This document shows, piece after piece, positions 36,401 through 51,400 of a stretch of DNA of 64,000 nucleotides; position 1 is the stretch's first letter, and each line of letters starts with the position of its first letter. The translations under genes and the position numbers were made by a program. Origin of the DNA: Talpa occidentalis (taxonomy: Eukaryota > Chordata > Mammalia > Eulipotyphla > Talpidae); assembly GCF_014898055.3 (NCBI RefSeq), contig NW_023601433.1:41287876-41351875 (forward strand). The letters run 5' to 3'. Below the pieces are notes generated by a model. That model was not told the origin of the DNA. It saw nothing but the letters and a program-made list of their open reading frames with translations, and did no database searches.

Positions 36401-39400
36401 ACGACACTCAACCGCTGTGCCACCAGGAAGGCCCGATATATGAAACTTTTGACATCAGTTTTGTGAATTCTAGCATTTAGTTTTGTCTCCCAAACCAGCA
36501 AGCTACTTTTGTGTGTGTGTGTGTGAGTGTGTGTGTGTGTAATTATTTAGTTGTTTTATTCCCTACCACCTACAAGCAAAAATATATTCAGGTAGCAGTC
36601 TTATTGCCTATTGTGAATGATTACATGCTTTATTTTCTTTTTTACTTTAAACTGAGGACTTCTTAGTACATGACCTTATCCTTACAAAAATCTTGTTAAT
36701 AGCGGATCTTTAACAGTACTTAGTATGTGTAAGGCAGTGTTTTAAGCACTGACAATTATTATTCAATCCTGTAACCTTTTGAGGTAGGTGTTATTATTAG
36801 CCTTTTTTTAAAACAAGGATAATGAGGCCAAGAAATGTTAAGTAGTTGGCTCTAGGTCACACAGCTGGTAAGTGGTAGAGCTAGAATTTAAACCTGTGCA
36901 TTGTGGCTCTTTAGTCTACACACTCTTTAGTCTGTTCTAATTTTAACGGTTGAATGAATGCTTTAATGCAAAAATTATATTGGATTATATGTACTTTATT
37001 ATATTTTCAATGGAAACTAGGAAAAATTGTACCAAGCAATTAGTCATCTTAAGTGTTACTCCAGAGATTAGTTCAATGCAAGTATTCTTAGAATGTCGTA
37101 ATTCTTATCCAGGACAGAGTCTATGTTCCAAATTAATTTTTTTTTTCTGTTGCACAGGAGAGTATTGATGAGTCTTTCATAAAAGAAGCTGTTTTAACTC
37201 GATTAGGTGATGATAACATAGATGTTGTTTTGTCAGCTATAAATGCTTTTGAGGTGAGTGAATTTGTTATTTGTTGAAATACACATTATATTTATAAATA
37301 TTTTCTTGCCCTTTTCAGTCTGCTCTAGGCAGGAGTATATTTGGGAATTATTCCTCCATTGTAATTTTATTCCCCTGAAAGCACAAATTTAAGCCTGGTT
37401 GGAGAAATTAATTCAAACCTGGGTATAATTAGATTGCACAGTTTATTTTGTGTTTTATACACACATACACGCACACGTATATTCTATACATATGTGAAAG
37501 TTCTAAAAGGGAAAGGGCTTTGTGAGTTTTTATCAATAATAAATTTCTTGGGGTCATGGAAGGTGGCTCATGTATGCCACTTTTGAGAAATTACTCTCAA
37601 AGTTTTTAAATGATACTAAGATGGGAAATCAATTCTTTTTAATTAATTCTTTTTTTTTTTTTAAGATTTATTTATTTATTTATTTATTTATACAAGCACT
37701 GGGTACAGTCAGAAGTGTGGGAGGGTGAGAGAATTCACCAGAGCCAGAGCGGGGAGCAGAGAGCAGAGCAGGCAGAAAGACCGAAGTACACTGCTGAGGG
37801 GAGCAGCGGGTGGCAGGAGACGTCTGCGCTCCATGTGGGATCCTCCTCCCCGGGGAGCAGCCGGGGATCAAACCGGCGCTGCAAAGGCTGCGGGCAGCTT
37901 CACAACCCAGCACTCAACTGCTGCGCCACCGGGGAGGCCCTTTAATTAATTCTTTATTAAAGTTATTTAACAACTACTATATGTATTTGAAGCAAGTAAA
38001 AATTTGTTCATGGATCATTTTTTCTCTTCTAGATTTTCAAACAACATTTTAGTTCAGAGGTGACTGTTTCAAATCTTTTGAACCTTTTTAGAAGAGCAGA
38101 ACTTTCAAAGAATAGAGGATGGTATGTACTCATTTCTCCTCACACTGTTTTGAATTGATTAAATACCATTATAAAGTTTATTTTGATTTTCTTTTTCTTT
38201 TTTTATACATTCTTATAAAATTTAGAATTTAGTTATGTGGCCCTTTGATCAAGGTGTTGGAACTGATATAAAATGAGTCATAAAAATAATTCATTTGAGT
38301 TTGTTATGGATTCTATATTATTTGCTATATTTGAAATTTTTCTAAATAAAATGGGGAAAGAATATGTTATATAATGTATGGTATACTGAAATCTGGGAAA
38401 TTGGATGTGAAGAAGTTTACTATATAGAAGTTTGCATATAGTACATTACATATATATATTACATATATACACACACACACACACAACTACATTTGATTTT
38501 CTTTCTAACATGGGTAGTATTTTACTTTAAAATTAAAGCAAATACATTAAACAAAAAATAAGCTCAGAAACACACAATATCTTTTAAGTATTTGATGAAC
38601 TCTGATTATTTAATTTTTGGCACCTAAGCTTTTGCATGGAAAAATGATAAGCTTCTGAGAGGATGAGGTCATGTCTTACAGGTTTTTATATCTCATATTT
38701 AGTTCTTAACCCATAAAATTTTTTCAGAAAATACTTTTGGATTTAGGAGTGACTGATTTTTTAGTAGGTAGAAACATATAGTGTGATAAGTGTTTTATGT
38801 TATACTTAACCTAATGATTGACCAAAAAAATTTTTTGATATAGTTAGCAGTTTAAAATTACTGTCCCAAATAACTCTTCCTAGCATGAATAATTAAGTGA
38901 TGTTCTGGTACCTCTATCACACATCTTTAATATGTGTGTTAATAAGACCAGAATAATGTCAGTTGAGCTGAAACATGTAGTGATGGTTTTGACTGAATTA
39001 AAGTGTGTAATGTCTCAACCAAATGTGCTTACATATCTTTTAGGTACAAGGTACTTGAGATAGCAGCAGACATATTAATTAAAGAAGAGATACTGAGTGA
39101 AAGTGATCAGTTCTCAAACCAGGTGGTTGTTCATCTATTGCCGTTTATGATCATCAGTACTGATGATAGGGAATCTGCTGAGTTGAAAATGGCTATATAT
39201 TTATCAAAATCAGGAATTTGCTCTCTGCATCCTATATTAAAAGGCTGGAAAGAAGGTAAGAAGTTCACTTATTTTTTAGAAAAAGTGAATAGGTAACACT
39301 TTAAAAGATAAGTACAATTAAAAATTGCTTATAAACTTTATTAGAAAGTCATCTTTATTATGTTAATTTTATTATGTTTAGATTTTTTATTATGTTTTAT

Positions 39401-42400
39401 TATGTTTATTATGTTAAGATTTTTAAAAATTGTTTCTAAGATAAAAAGTAGAGGGCCTCCCTCATGGCTTATGGGTAAGTCTCAGTCCTGTTACTGCTAT
39501 GGCTTGAGTTCAGTCCCCAGCCAGGGAGCTAACACACATCCGGTGCAGCAGACCTGTCCTATCTCCTCAGCTGTTCCCCTTAGGAGTGCATGAAGTGAAA
39601 ATGTGAGCTACCTGCAGGCAAATTCAGAATTGGATAAAAGGAAATATAGAAAGGAAACCTTCATAGAAAAATTGTAAAATTGTTGCTTAGACTCCTTACT
39701 CTGCATTTCCTTTGGTGAGTGTTGCTGACAGAAGGACCTCTGATTTTTATTTATTTTTTTTTTTGTTATAGCTCTTGAAAATGTCATTAAAAGCACAAAG
39801 TCAGGAAAATTAATTGGTGTAGCAAATCAGAAGATGATTGAGTTGTTGGCTGGCAATATAAATTCAGGGAATCCATCTTCTATGTTAAAGATGGTAGGTA
39901 TGCTATCTTAGTTCACCCCCTGGTTTTCTGTCTCACAGTTTTATTCTGTTTATAGCATTTGCTTGCTAGAGTCTTCTTTTTAAAATAACTTTATATTCTT
40001 GAGGCCTTTGTTATGCTTAAAACATGTGTAGTATGTTCATTGTATTCTGTATATTATTTGAAATGCTTAATTTTACTTAATTTTTTGTTATTCCTTTTTT
40101 TAGCTTTCATTTAAAATATTAAAGTCATGTTTTTTGTTAAAATAGCAAAATACAACTAAAAGAGGAAATAATTCTTTTGCCTTAGTAATTAAATCTTTGT
40201 AAAGATTATCGATCTGTAATTTTAAAACATGCATTTGACAAGAGGTTACATCTGTAATATTTTTGAAATTACTTGTTTTTATAAATAACTGGTTAGAAAT
40301 CAGCACTTAACTACTTTTTTAAGACTATTTTTATTGTCTCACTTTAAATATACTATAAAACTTATAATAGGTTTGCGGTAGAGAAAATTGTTTTATTCAG
40401 CTCAAGAGCTACTGGTAATAGAATGTATTTTTTTCAAGGTGGAGGATTTGATAAGTGTTGGGGAAAAAGAGTCCTTTAATCTGAAGCAGAAAGTGACTTT
40501 TCATGTGATCACAGCTGTTCTTGTTGCTTGTTGTTCATCTTTAAAAGAAACGCACTTTCCCTTTGCAATAAGAGTCTTCAGTTTGTTGCAGAAAAAAATA
40601 AAGAAGCTCAGAAGTGTGATATCCGCAGTGGTAAGAAGTACAGTGTCTCCAGAAAGTTGCATGTTGTGTGATAGCCTGGCCTGGTAACCTAGCAGAACTA
40701 ACAATTGGAGGTCAAGCTACTGAATCTTTGGATTTTAGGGCAAAAATGTGAAGCAGTCTTGATTAGCAGCAGATAGTGGATTAGACATTTTTCCAGTGCC
40801 TAATTTCCAGAAAATTTAATTGAATATGGAATTTCAGGGTTAGTGTTTTTGTATCTGATGGTTCTTTCCCAGGTATCATCTTTATGATTACTCAAACTGA
40901 ACTTAACTACCTTAACTTTTTGCTACTTGTTTAGAATCACCTGCAAGTTTGGAGATTTTCCCATGAGAAAAGTCCCTTAAAGGATCTCTTGGAAATTCAA
41001 TTCCTTTTTTTTTTTCTGTTTATAAATGTGCCTACTTATTCCTACCCTTTACTTGCTAAACACAATTTATATAAATAGCAGTTGTTTTTAGGGACAGTAG
41101 TATAAGGAAATATAGAAAAAATAGAGACAAAATTTTATATATTACCTTTGCCATTGTAATCTACTATATAACCTGTGTTCAGACCCCTTTAAGTTTGTGC
41201 TTTCTGTTCCCTTTAACTTTTCAGGAAATCCCCACAGAATGGCATTTTGAGCTAATGATGGACAGAGGGCTGCCAGTGGAACTGTGGGCACATTACATAG
41301 AACAGCTCAACACTGCCCAGAGGATTCCTGTGGAGGATTCTGTTTTACTTGTTTTTTCACTGAAAAATTTTATTCATGCACTAAAGGCTCCTAAATCTTT
41401 TCCTAAAGGTAGGATAAACTGTAACTCTTAAGAATGTGATACTTTGGAAAACTCACAGCTCTTTGTTATGGATAAGAACTTCCCAACAGTGTATAATATG
41501 ATCTCACATACCCTTTCTCTTTCTTTTCATGTCCTTAGATGCTATATGGTGGAATCCTGAACAACTGAAAGAAGATAGCAGAGACTATCTGCACTTACTT
41601 ATTGGGCTTTTTGAGATGATACTCAGTGGTGCTGATGCCACTCATTTCAGGGTACTGATGAAACTTTTCATACAGGTACTAGGCTCATCTTTTTCAGGCA
41701 TACTCTTTGCTTCAAGATTTTGCTAGTTCTTTTAGTTATGACAGTCTGTAGTGAAAATGAAGGTAAACAGTGAAGACTCTGATAATAAACACAGGCGTTG
41801 ATTTAATGGCATTGTATAGAGTCAGGAATGGACACAGTGCAGGTTTTCTGATCCCATGCAGACAGGGTAAAGGAGCAGTCAGAGTCCTCAGTGGTTTTTT
41901 GCAGGTCTTTTATTGGGGTTCACCACGCATATGGCAGGCAGGGGTGCTGGGGGGCCGGGAGGCTGGCAGTCCTCCCAGCCCCCAGCAAATCCTCACTCTA
42001 TCTGGGCTCTCTGGTGTTCTCTGCTTCTGCTTTGGGCTTCTTCTCTTTCGGCTTCTACTGGCGTCCCCATGACACCGCCCTTAAAAAGCACCGTCTTAGC
42101 ACAGGTGTACCCACTTCAGGTGCCCGCCATCAGGCATGCATTCAGGATCACAGGGTTCCCTCATCTATCTGGATGGTGGGAGGGCAGAAAAGCCTGATTT
42201 TTTACCTTACCCTACACATTGCCAGTGAGGAACTAATGTTCAGAGAAGTGATGTACATATGCAAAGTCACTCAGTTAATTAAGAGATTTTGTCATTGCAC
42301 TAGTGGACCTCCATGTGACCAGGACCAGTGATCAATTCTTTTTTCTTGTCTTCCTTGCCCTCTCAGCAGCATTTGACAAAATAGACATTGCTCACCATTT

Positions 42401-45400
42401 CTTTGATGTACTTCCTTTTTTATTTTTTTTTTAAAGATTTATTTATTTATGCATAAAAGAGCTAGGGTACAGGCAAGAGATTTGGGGGGTGAGAGGACCC
42501 ACCAGAGACAGAGTGGGGAACAAAACAGGCAGGCTGAAATACACTGCTGAGGGGAGTAGCGGGCAAAACAGGAGAGGTCTGCTGCACCATGTGGGTTGCT
42601 CATTGGCCGACTGGCCAGCAAACTTGTGTTGCAGAGGCTGCGGATTGCTTCATAGTGCGGTGCTTAACCCCTTGCACCACCAAGGAGGCCCCGATGTACT
42701 TTCTTGATGAGGCTTCACTCTTCCTTGGCTTCACTCTTGTCTTGGTTTTTCTGCTTAGTGTCCTTGTTTTTTTTTGTTAAATGTGTTCAGGTGCAAAATT
42801 ATTGGTAGTCCCCTGAATTAACTTATATCCTTCCCAGTAGTTTAAAATAATTTGAAGTAATTAGATAAAGCAAAACATTGTAGTAAATCATTTGTTTTCC
42901 ATAACTCTACACTAATGAAAAGAGAATTTGGAACCAACTTACATGACTGAAAATAAAGCTACACTTTCATTTTTTTAAGGTGCATCTTGGAGATGTTTTT
43001 CAGTTATTCAAGTTTTTTTCTGTTTTGTGGACCTATGGTTCTAGCCTTTCAAATCCACTTAATTGCTGCGTGAAAACAGTGCTGCAGACTCAAGCTCTTT
43101 ATATAGGTTGTGCAATGCTGTCTTCTCAGAAGGCACAGTATAAACATCAGCTGGCATCCACATCTTCTCCAGGTATTGCAAATAGCATTGTTATATTCTA
43201 TCATGTCCAACTGCTGATGCTTTCTCTGTTGGTTTATGTGGGTTGGTTTTTTTCAGTCATTAAAAATTACAGGGAATTTAAAAAAATAATGCTCATTCTC
43301 AAATCTTTATCCTTTTTTTCTTTAAAGATTTATTTATTTATTTATTTATTTATACAGTCACTGGGTACAGTCAGAGGCATGGTTGGGGGAGAGGGTTCAC
43401 CAGAGCCAGAGTGGGGAACAGAACAGGCAGACTGACGAAATACACTGCTGAGGGGAGCGGCGGGTGGCAGGAGAGATCTGCGTGCCATGTGGGACCCTCG
43501 CTGGTGGCTGGGGAACGAACTGGCGCTGCAGAGGCTGCGGGCAGCTTTGCAGCCCAGCGCTCAACCTCTGTGCCACCAGGGGAGGCCCCTCAAATCTTTA
43601 TCTTATAAACTATTTTTGATTGCTTGTAAGTATTGTTTTTAAGATGTTAATGTCAGTTGCAGTATCTTACTAATTACAAGTAATAGAAATGACAGATGAA
43701 TTCTTATTATCCATGGATTCCTAATATCCAGCTTTTATTTTCTGAACTTCAGTAGTGTCAGGGTTATATTAAGAAGTCAAAACACTATAATACAATTCAG
43801 TATTCAACTATTTATCTTTTTATATTTAAAAAAATATAGAAATTTATCCTTTGAAAATGTCTGTAGAGTATTTCTTAGTATGGAGATAGCACAATTTATT
43901 AAAGTGTTTTAACTCCTTTCTCAGATGTCATGTTCAGGTTGGATGTTCACTAATGAAACACCCCAAAATAAAATTTGTTTTTTTTTATAAAGTAAACCTG
44001 TAGATTTTACAAAAGATAAAATTTTCATGAATATTGAAAAATGGATTGACATATTTTCAATGCTGCTAATAAGTGATTTCATCTGGCAGAATTAGACCTT
44101 ATAGTGATTAAAGATGAGAAAGTTGATGAGGATGATGGGTTGTGACTGATATTTCAAACTATTATGATTTTAATAGATAATAAGAGTAGCCCTTGGGAAA
44201 TTTGAAGATGTTTTGATTTTTTATTTACCCCCCAAAATCGTTGTTTATAAATATGCTATTAAAGCAAAATGATAATTTACTTTTCTGACAACAATTCTTC
44301 AGTATTTATCTTTCATTAGTTCCTTGAAAGAGCATATGTTACAATTGTAACCAAAACTTTGTTAAATATTCAACTTTTCCTGAAGGCATATTCCTTGCCT
44401 ACCCCTATTGCCTTGTCTTCTGTCATCTCCTCCCTTCCTAAAGTACCTTTTCATCAAACAACCTAGGCTGTCAGTGTGCTCCACTGAAAACAGGAGAGAT
44501 ACACCTTGTTCTACTTGAAAACTCAAAGACTGTGCACTACTGTTCCAAAGTGTCTCAAGTAGGCCTCTTAGGCATTACACCTGTCCTCAGAGCCCTTTAC
44601 TTTAAATCCACAGTGAGCTGCTCGCCATACCTTCTCTGTGAAAAGTCTAGGAAGTGTTGGCTGATATTTGTTTTATTATATTTACCCCAGAAATTATGCT
44701 TTTCAAAAGAAAAAATATATATACTATCTAATTTTATGAATTTTTAAGTTATTTTCAGAATCAACACCAGTTTATTACTTTCTGGGCAAATATGTGTTCT
44801 AGTTCAGTCTTGCCTCTAGTAAATCTTTGTTTAATATAAAAATATTTAACATCATTTGTAAGATGATGAGCATTGCCTTTGGCTTTTTATGCCTGATCAA
44901 TACAGTAACTTTACTTGTATGTTTAAAAACAAAGCTTAAAATTGACTTACCTGGTGTTCTAGTACCTAATGGGAACATTTTAGCTATAGTAGTCTGCATT
45001 TAGAACTTGAATTTTTCCAAAAGTTCTTTTCCAGTATTCAAGGATTTTTAACAAATAGATTATCTTCGACAGAAGCTGACATTTGTATGAATTCAACATT
45101 CTAACTGATTGCTTCTGACTTTATTTTATAAATTAATGTTGTAGAGACCAGAACTTCTGGCTTTCCCATGACCTCTTTAGAAAAGTTTGAAAGCTAGTCA
45201 AGCTCTTCGTTAGCATTCCAGAAATAGAGTATGTGAAACGGATCATTTCTAGCAAATTAAAAACAATTTGCTCCAGTGGACAGCATGGAAGCATATATAA
45301 CTAATTACAATAAAAGGAATTTAAATATTTCTTTATTCCAGAGTATTAAAAAAAAAAAAAACACACACACCTATTCAGTTGATGTCAAAAATGCATTTAA

Positions 45401-48400
45401 CTTTGAAGGAAAGCTTCCAAATTCTTTGTCCAAAACTAGCATAATATTGGAAATTGACAACACAGAGATTAAACAAAATTATAGAACATAATTGCCTGTA
45501 ATAATAATGCAAAGATCATGAATATTTGTAGTTTTTTAGCATATTAAAAAAATGCCCATTTGTATTTAAACAATACAAAATATGTTTAAGATAAGGAACT
45601 CTCAATATGGTTGGCCATGTCAGTGTTCTAAGGGAGAAAACATGTCCAAAGATCTGGAAAAGCAAGATAAAAATCCATAATGATTCCTAATTGACAGCAA
45701 AGTAGAAGTAACATCATAAAAATACTTTTCGCATCAAAAGCTAACATTTTCACTGCGTAAGTGGTGAAAGAAAAGCTTTCCTACTAAATTCATCACTATT
45801 ATTGAGCATAGTTGTTAGTTCTAGAAGATAGAAATAGACGAGTTTCAGATACTGATGGAATGTATGAATGATAAAATAAAATTCCAGTTTTATGAGGAAT
45901 TCTTAGGTAGAAAATCTGGATAGCCATTTTAAAGTATTTAAAAAAGCTTGACTCCAACCTAATTCTGCTTATCTCTAGTATTAGGAGAAAACATGAATAT
46001 ATATGATCTCTCTAAATATAGAGATAGGTATTTTTGAGTTCTGTTAGATTAGGGAGGGCCATAAACAACATATAAAATTAGGAAAAATTTTTGACTAAAA
46101 TATTTCTGCACTAAAAATTAAACTCACAAGAACAGAGGGGTGTGGGGGGTGATAGGATTCACCAGAGACAGAGTGGGGAACAGAACAGGTGGATTGACTG
46201 AAATACACTGCTGAGGGGAGCAGTGGGCGAGTCAGGAGAGGTCTGCTGTGCCATGTGGGTTGCTCCCTGGCCGGGGATTGAACTCGTGCTGCAGTGGCTG
46301 TGGATAGCTAATAGGTTGCATCTTAACCCCTTGAGCCACCAGGGAGGACCCTAGATATAGATAATTCTGTGGAAAATACTTCCAATTTACATTGAGATAT
46401 GGTAGCAGTTAGTGCAGGTCGGGGTGTGTGTGTATGTGCGTGTGTGTGCACTTGTATATATTCAAAAGAATACACTAAAATATGACTGTCATTTTTCTAG
46501 GACAGTAAAATAGTGAGCGGTCCTCAAAGAGGGAGTTTCACCTGTGAGGAAAACTTTCCCTCATGTGCCCTTCAGTGCTATTTCAATTTTGTGCTATTTC
46601 AGTTTGTTAGACTATTACTTACAATTTTTTCCCCTTTGGATTTTAGTGGTGACATCGCTACTCATTAATCTGGGAAGCCCCATAAAGGAAGTACGGAGGG
46701 CTGCCATTTATTGTCTCCAGACCCTCAGTGGAGTGGCATCCCAGTTTCAACTGGTGATAGATCATTTGGTTCCTAAAGCAGAGGAGATCACCTCAGATGC
46801 CTCCTATGTTGTTCAGGTAAACTCGCCAAACTCTATGTAAGTCTGTGTGTGCACATGAACAACTTTCTCCTTTCTTGCCCTCATGCTTTGTAGGTTTTGA
46901 TTTACTAAGTGAATCTAGACGCTGACCTGTCAGTATCTACACATTTTTCTTCATTTTTCAAAGAGACTATTACCATGTTTCACTTTTACTGTCTCTTTTC
47001 ATTTTTTCATTGGCTGGCCAGTGTTTTGCTTTTCTTTCTTAATTTTTTTTTTCTTTAAAGATTTATTTATTTATTTATACAAGCACTGGGTACAGTCAGA
47101 AGCGCGGGAGGGTAAGAGAATTGACCAGAGCCAGAGTGGGGAACAGAATAGGCAGACTGATGAAATACACTGCTGAGGGGAGCAGCGGGCGCGGCAGGAG
47201 AGGTCTGCGTGCCATGTGGGACCCTCACCCGGTGGCCGGGGATCGAACTGGCACTGCAGAGCTGCCGACAGCTTCGCAGCCCAGTACTCAACCCCTGTGC
47301 CACCGGGGAAGCCCTGTTTTGCTTTTCATAGTAGGCTTACTGAGGGGTATTAATACCCTTTCCTTTTATGATCTCAAGGGCAAATGAAGAATTATAAGCA
47401 GTGTCACATTTGGGAAAGAATCTTCCGTAATTGGTATGTTTAACCTTTGTAAATCTAACACTTTTTATGCCAATTTTCTTTTTGGTATTCTAGGATTTGG
47501 CTACTTTATTTGAGGAACTACAAAGGGAGAAGAAAGTGAAATCTCATCAGAAGTTGTCTGAAACTTTGAAAAACATACTTTATTGTGTATATAGCAGCCC
47601 ATCTTACATTGCAAAAGATTTGATGAAAATACTGCAGAAAGTCAACAGTGAGGTAGGTGCAGTTTATGTGGATGGTATATTCACTTGTTACCAAAGATGA
47701 TAACTACTCATGTACGAAGAAGTCATTTACAAGTTATATTTATACATTCAGAAGTAAACCTTTTCTTATTAATTTGGGAAAGGAAAGCATGGAGGTGGAG
47801 AAAAAATGAAGGATACATAAAGCAAGTATTGGTGTTTATTGCTATCTTAAAATTGTGTTATCTCTGTTGAATTAACTTGATTGGTTTTTAAAGATTTTAT
47901 TTATTTTTGCATAGAAGAACTGGGGTGCATGCCAGAGGTGCAGTGGTTGAGAGGATTCATCAGAAACAGTGGGGAGTAGAACAGCCAGATCTATTAAAAC
48001 ATACTGCTAGGGAGAGCAGCCGGCAAATAGGAGATGTCTGCTGAACCATGTGGGTTAGCTCCCCATGGGATCGGACTCAGGCCTTCAGTATAGGCCTTTG
48101 CAGTGTCGTGGAGCTGAGACTTAACCCCTAGGCCACCAGGGAGCCCAAATTAACTTGATTTTAAATGAATTTTAAAATAACTTAGAAAACCACTACTGGA
48201 AAAACTGTTGCTTTTTGTCTAATCTGTTGGCCATAAGAGGTTATAAACATTCATGATAGCACATTATTCTAGGGGAAAAACCTAGAAAATTATATTGCTA
48301 GGGAATCCTGTGATACCAAAAAAAAAAAAAGAAATCATGAAAATTTTATTTATGTGATAGTACTTGCTGGTCAGTAGAGAAAAGTTCCTCTGTTCAAAAA

Positions 48401-51400
48401 ATCCTGTGTACTGTACAGGCCTTGAACTTAGTGCAATCTGGTGAACTAGAACGGGTAAAATGGAGAACTTTCGGTTACATTTTCCTAATGTGAACAAGCA
48501 GATGATATTTGTCAGCTCTGTGTCATCCCTGGTATAGTTCGAAGTAGTAATTGACAATCTTAGTCTGTAAAGGGCCAGATAGTAAATATTTTAGGCTTTG
48601 TGGGCCTTGCATTCTGTCGCAGCTACTCAGCTCTGTCATATTGCAAAAGCAGCTGTAGATCATATGTAAATGAATGTACATGACTGTGTTTTAGTAATCA
48701 AAATTTACAAAAACAGATGGTGTTGTAGATTTGGCCCATAAGCTAAGATTTGCTAGTTCCTGGTTTAGTCATTAAAAATGCTGTGTAAATAATTTGAATT
48801 AATATCATGTTAACACTAAGTTGAAAACATTGTTGGGGAAAAGTAAAATTTGCTGTTATAGTTTAAAACATAATTAGTGTTTGCTGTTTTCAGAAAGTTT
48901 TGGAACATTCAGATTAATCATTTCTGAATGGTTTGGAGCTTTTGATCATCACAGACAAAATTATCAGAGTGGGTAGGCTTGTGTGCCATGATTGGATTAA
49001 TAGCCATTACTCATGTCCAAAAGGTCAACATTATTGGGATTTTCTCCAGGCTAAGCTCCCAGTCTTCCAGCATTGATACCTTTGGATGTCTGTAAAGCAA
49101 TCAAAAATAATTATCACTATAGATTGTATTTATTAATAAATTTTCCACACTCTAGATGGTGCTTTCTCAGCTATTGCCTATGGCTGAACAACTACTAGAA
49201 AAGATCCAGAAGGAGCCCACAGCTGTCCTGAAAGATGAGGCCATTGTTTTGCAACTTATTCTGGGAAAATATAATGAATATTCAGCTTCTCTTTTACATA
49301 AAGACCCCAAGAGTCTAGATCTCTTTATAAAAGCTGTGCATACAACAAAGGAACTTCATGCAGGAATGCCAGCCATTCAGATCACAGCCCTCGAAAAGGT
49401 CAGTGACTTCTTTCAGGAACTAAAGCATATTCAAAACTTGTATTGTTTTACTTAGTAAAGATAAATAAAGTACAATGGCTATGTTTTAAAGGAATATGCT
49501 ATATTTCACCCATTTCACAAAACAATGTACATAGGTCATTAAAAATAATTGCATTTTAAATAACATAATTTGGAGTAGAATTTTATATTGAAACAGTGAT
49601 ATAAAGATTTGAGTCCAGATTTGTTCATTGAGCTCAATTTACTTTTTTTTTGCCTCCTAGATTACAAAGCCCTTTTTTGCAGCTATATCGGATGAAAAAG
49701 TTCAGCAGAAGCTTTTGTGCATGTTGTTTGACTTATTAGTGAACTGTAAAAATTCACATTGTGTTCAGACTATTAGTAGTGTGTTTAAAGGGGTAAGTGG
49801 CACTATAATTTGCTGTCTTCTAAACAACATGTTTAAATAGCCTCCATGTTATAGTGGTTTTAGAAAGTCAGATGTTACCATTAACCAGAATCATAGAAAA
49901 GGCCATAGAGAGGTCCAAAATCAAAATGATAAATCATCACCATTATTTTTATATTATGAAATATTTATTATTTTAGCTAGGAAGAATGTGTATGTTAGTT
50001 TGGTCATATTAGGTGGTATCTACAGACTGTTTTATGAAAGAAATATAAATGTGTGTCAACTCATTGTTCAACTGGGTAACAGATTATTCAACTTTAAGAT
50101 TTATTTAATTTATGCATATAAGAGCTGGGGTGTAGGCTAGAGGGGTCGGGGGATGGGGAGTGAGAGGATTCACCAGAGACAGAGTGGGAAGCAGAACAGG
50201 TGGATTGACTGAAATATACTGCTGAGGGAAGCAGAGGGTGAGACAGGAGAGGTCTGCTGCACTATGTGGGTTAGCTCCCTGGGTGGGGATCGAACTCATG
50301 CTGCAGTGGCTGCCAGGTAGCTTGATTACTTTGAGACTGAACCCCTTGCATCACCAGGGAGGCTCTAGTCTTAATTTAAATAGGTATTAAATTACATATA
50401 TATGATGGAATTGAGAATTTGCTCATTGGTTTATATGTATATGGAAAACTAGCTGTACACTGGAGTATTCACTTAGTTATTTTGTGATTTTACTTGTGTT
50501 TTTTAGGAAAGCATGTTCACATAATAATATGGTGATGTCCTCATATCCAGACATAGCAGTTCTCAAAATTTTAATGTATATAATTAGACTTTTAAGATAC
50601 TTCAAGTGAAACAAATTAATGGACAGAACAATGTGTGTAATACATTCCTGCTTGTGTATATGGAAAATCTCCCCCCAGAAATATATAGGAAATGGTCAGC
50701 AGTGTACCATTGGGAATTAGGTTGTGCACTAGAGGCATAAGAAGGTGTAAAGTGGGCACAAATACTTTTATTGTATCTCTTAACACAACTCTAATTTTAT
50801 CCCATGGATTTATATCATCAGTCATGCTTCATATTTCAGATTTCTGTTAATGCGGAACAAGTCAGAATAGAACTGGAGCCACCAGATAAAACTAAGTCCT
50901 TAGGCACAATCCAGCAAACAAGAAGGCAGAAAATGCAACAGAAGTAAGAGAATTTATTGGGAACATTTTTGATACCCATCAATTTGGTATAATCATTTTT
51001 ATTCAACATTAATCGTGTTTGCTCTTCCAACTTTGTGTCTTACCTGTCTCCCAGAAAATCACAAGATCTGGAATCTGTTCAGGAAGTTGGAGGTTCTTAC
51101 TGGCAAAGAGTAACCCTCATCCTAGAATTGCTACAGCACAAAAAGAAACTCAAAAATCCTCAGATACTGATACCAACTCTTTTTAGTCTGCTATCAAGGT
51201 AATGATACTTGCTTTAATATCTATTGAGACAACAGGATTCGAATTCTTGCCCATAATATATTACTTAACAGTACCTTTAACATATTCTTTTGTTTAACTA
51301 GTCTGTAAAATAAAGCTAGTTAAACACTATAATAGATTAAAAGGATTTTTTTAGGTGCCCATTGTCCCAAACTAACCTTCATCCTTGTATTAGGTAGTGA

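Noticed and set aside
41891..42331. 146-codon + strand ORF in intron 19
   Set aside because: It coincides with the GC-rich LTR-like island and reads opposite to the LTR; no domain.
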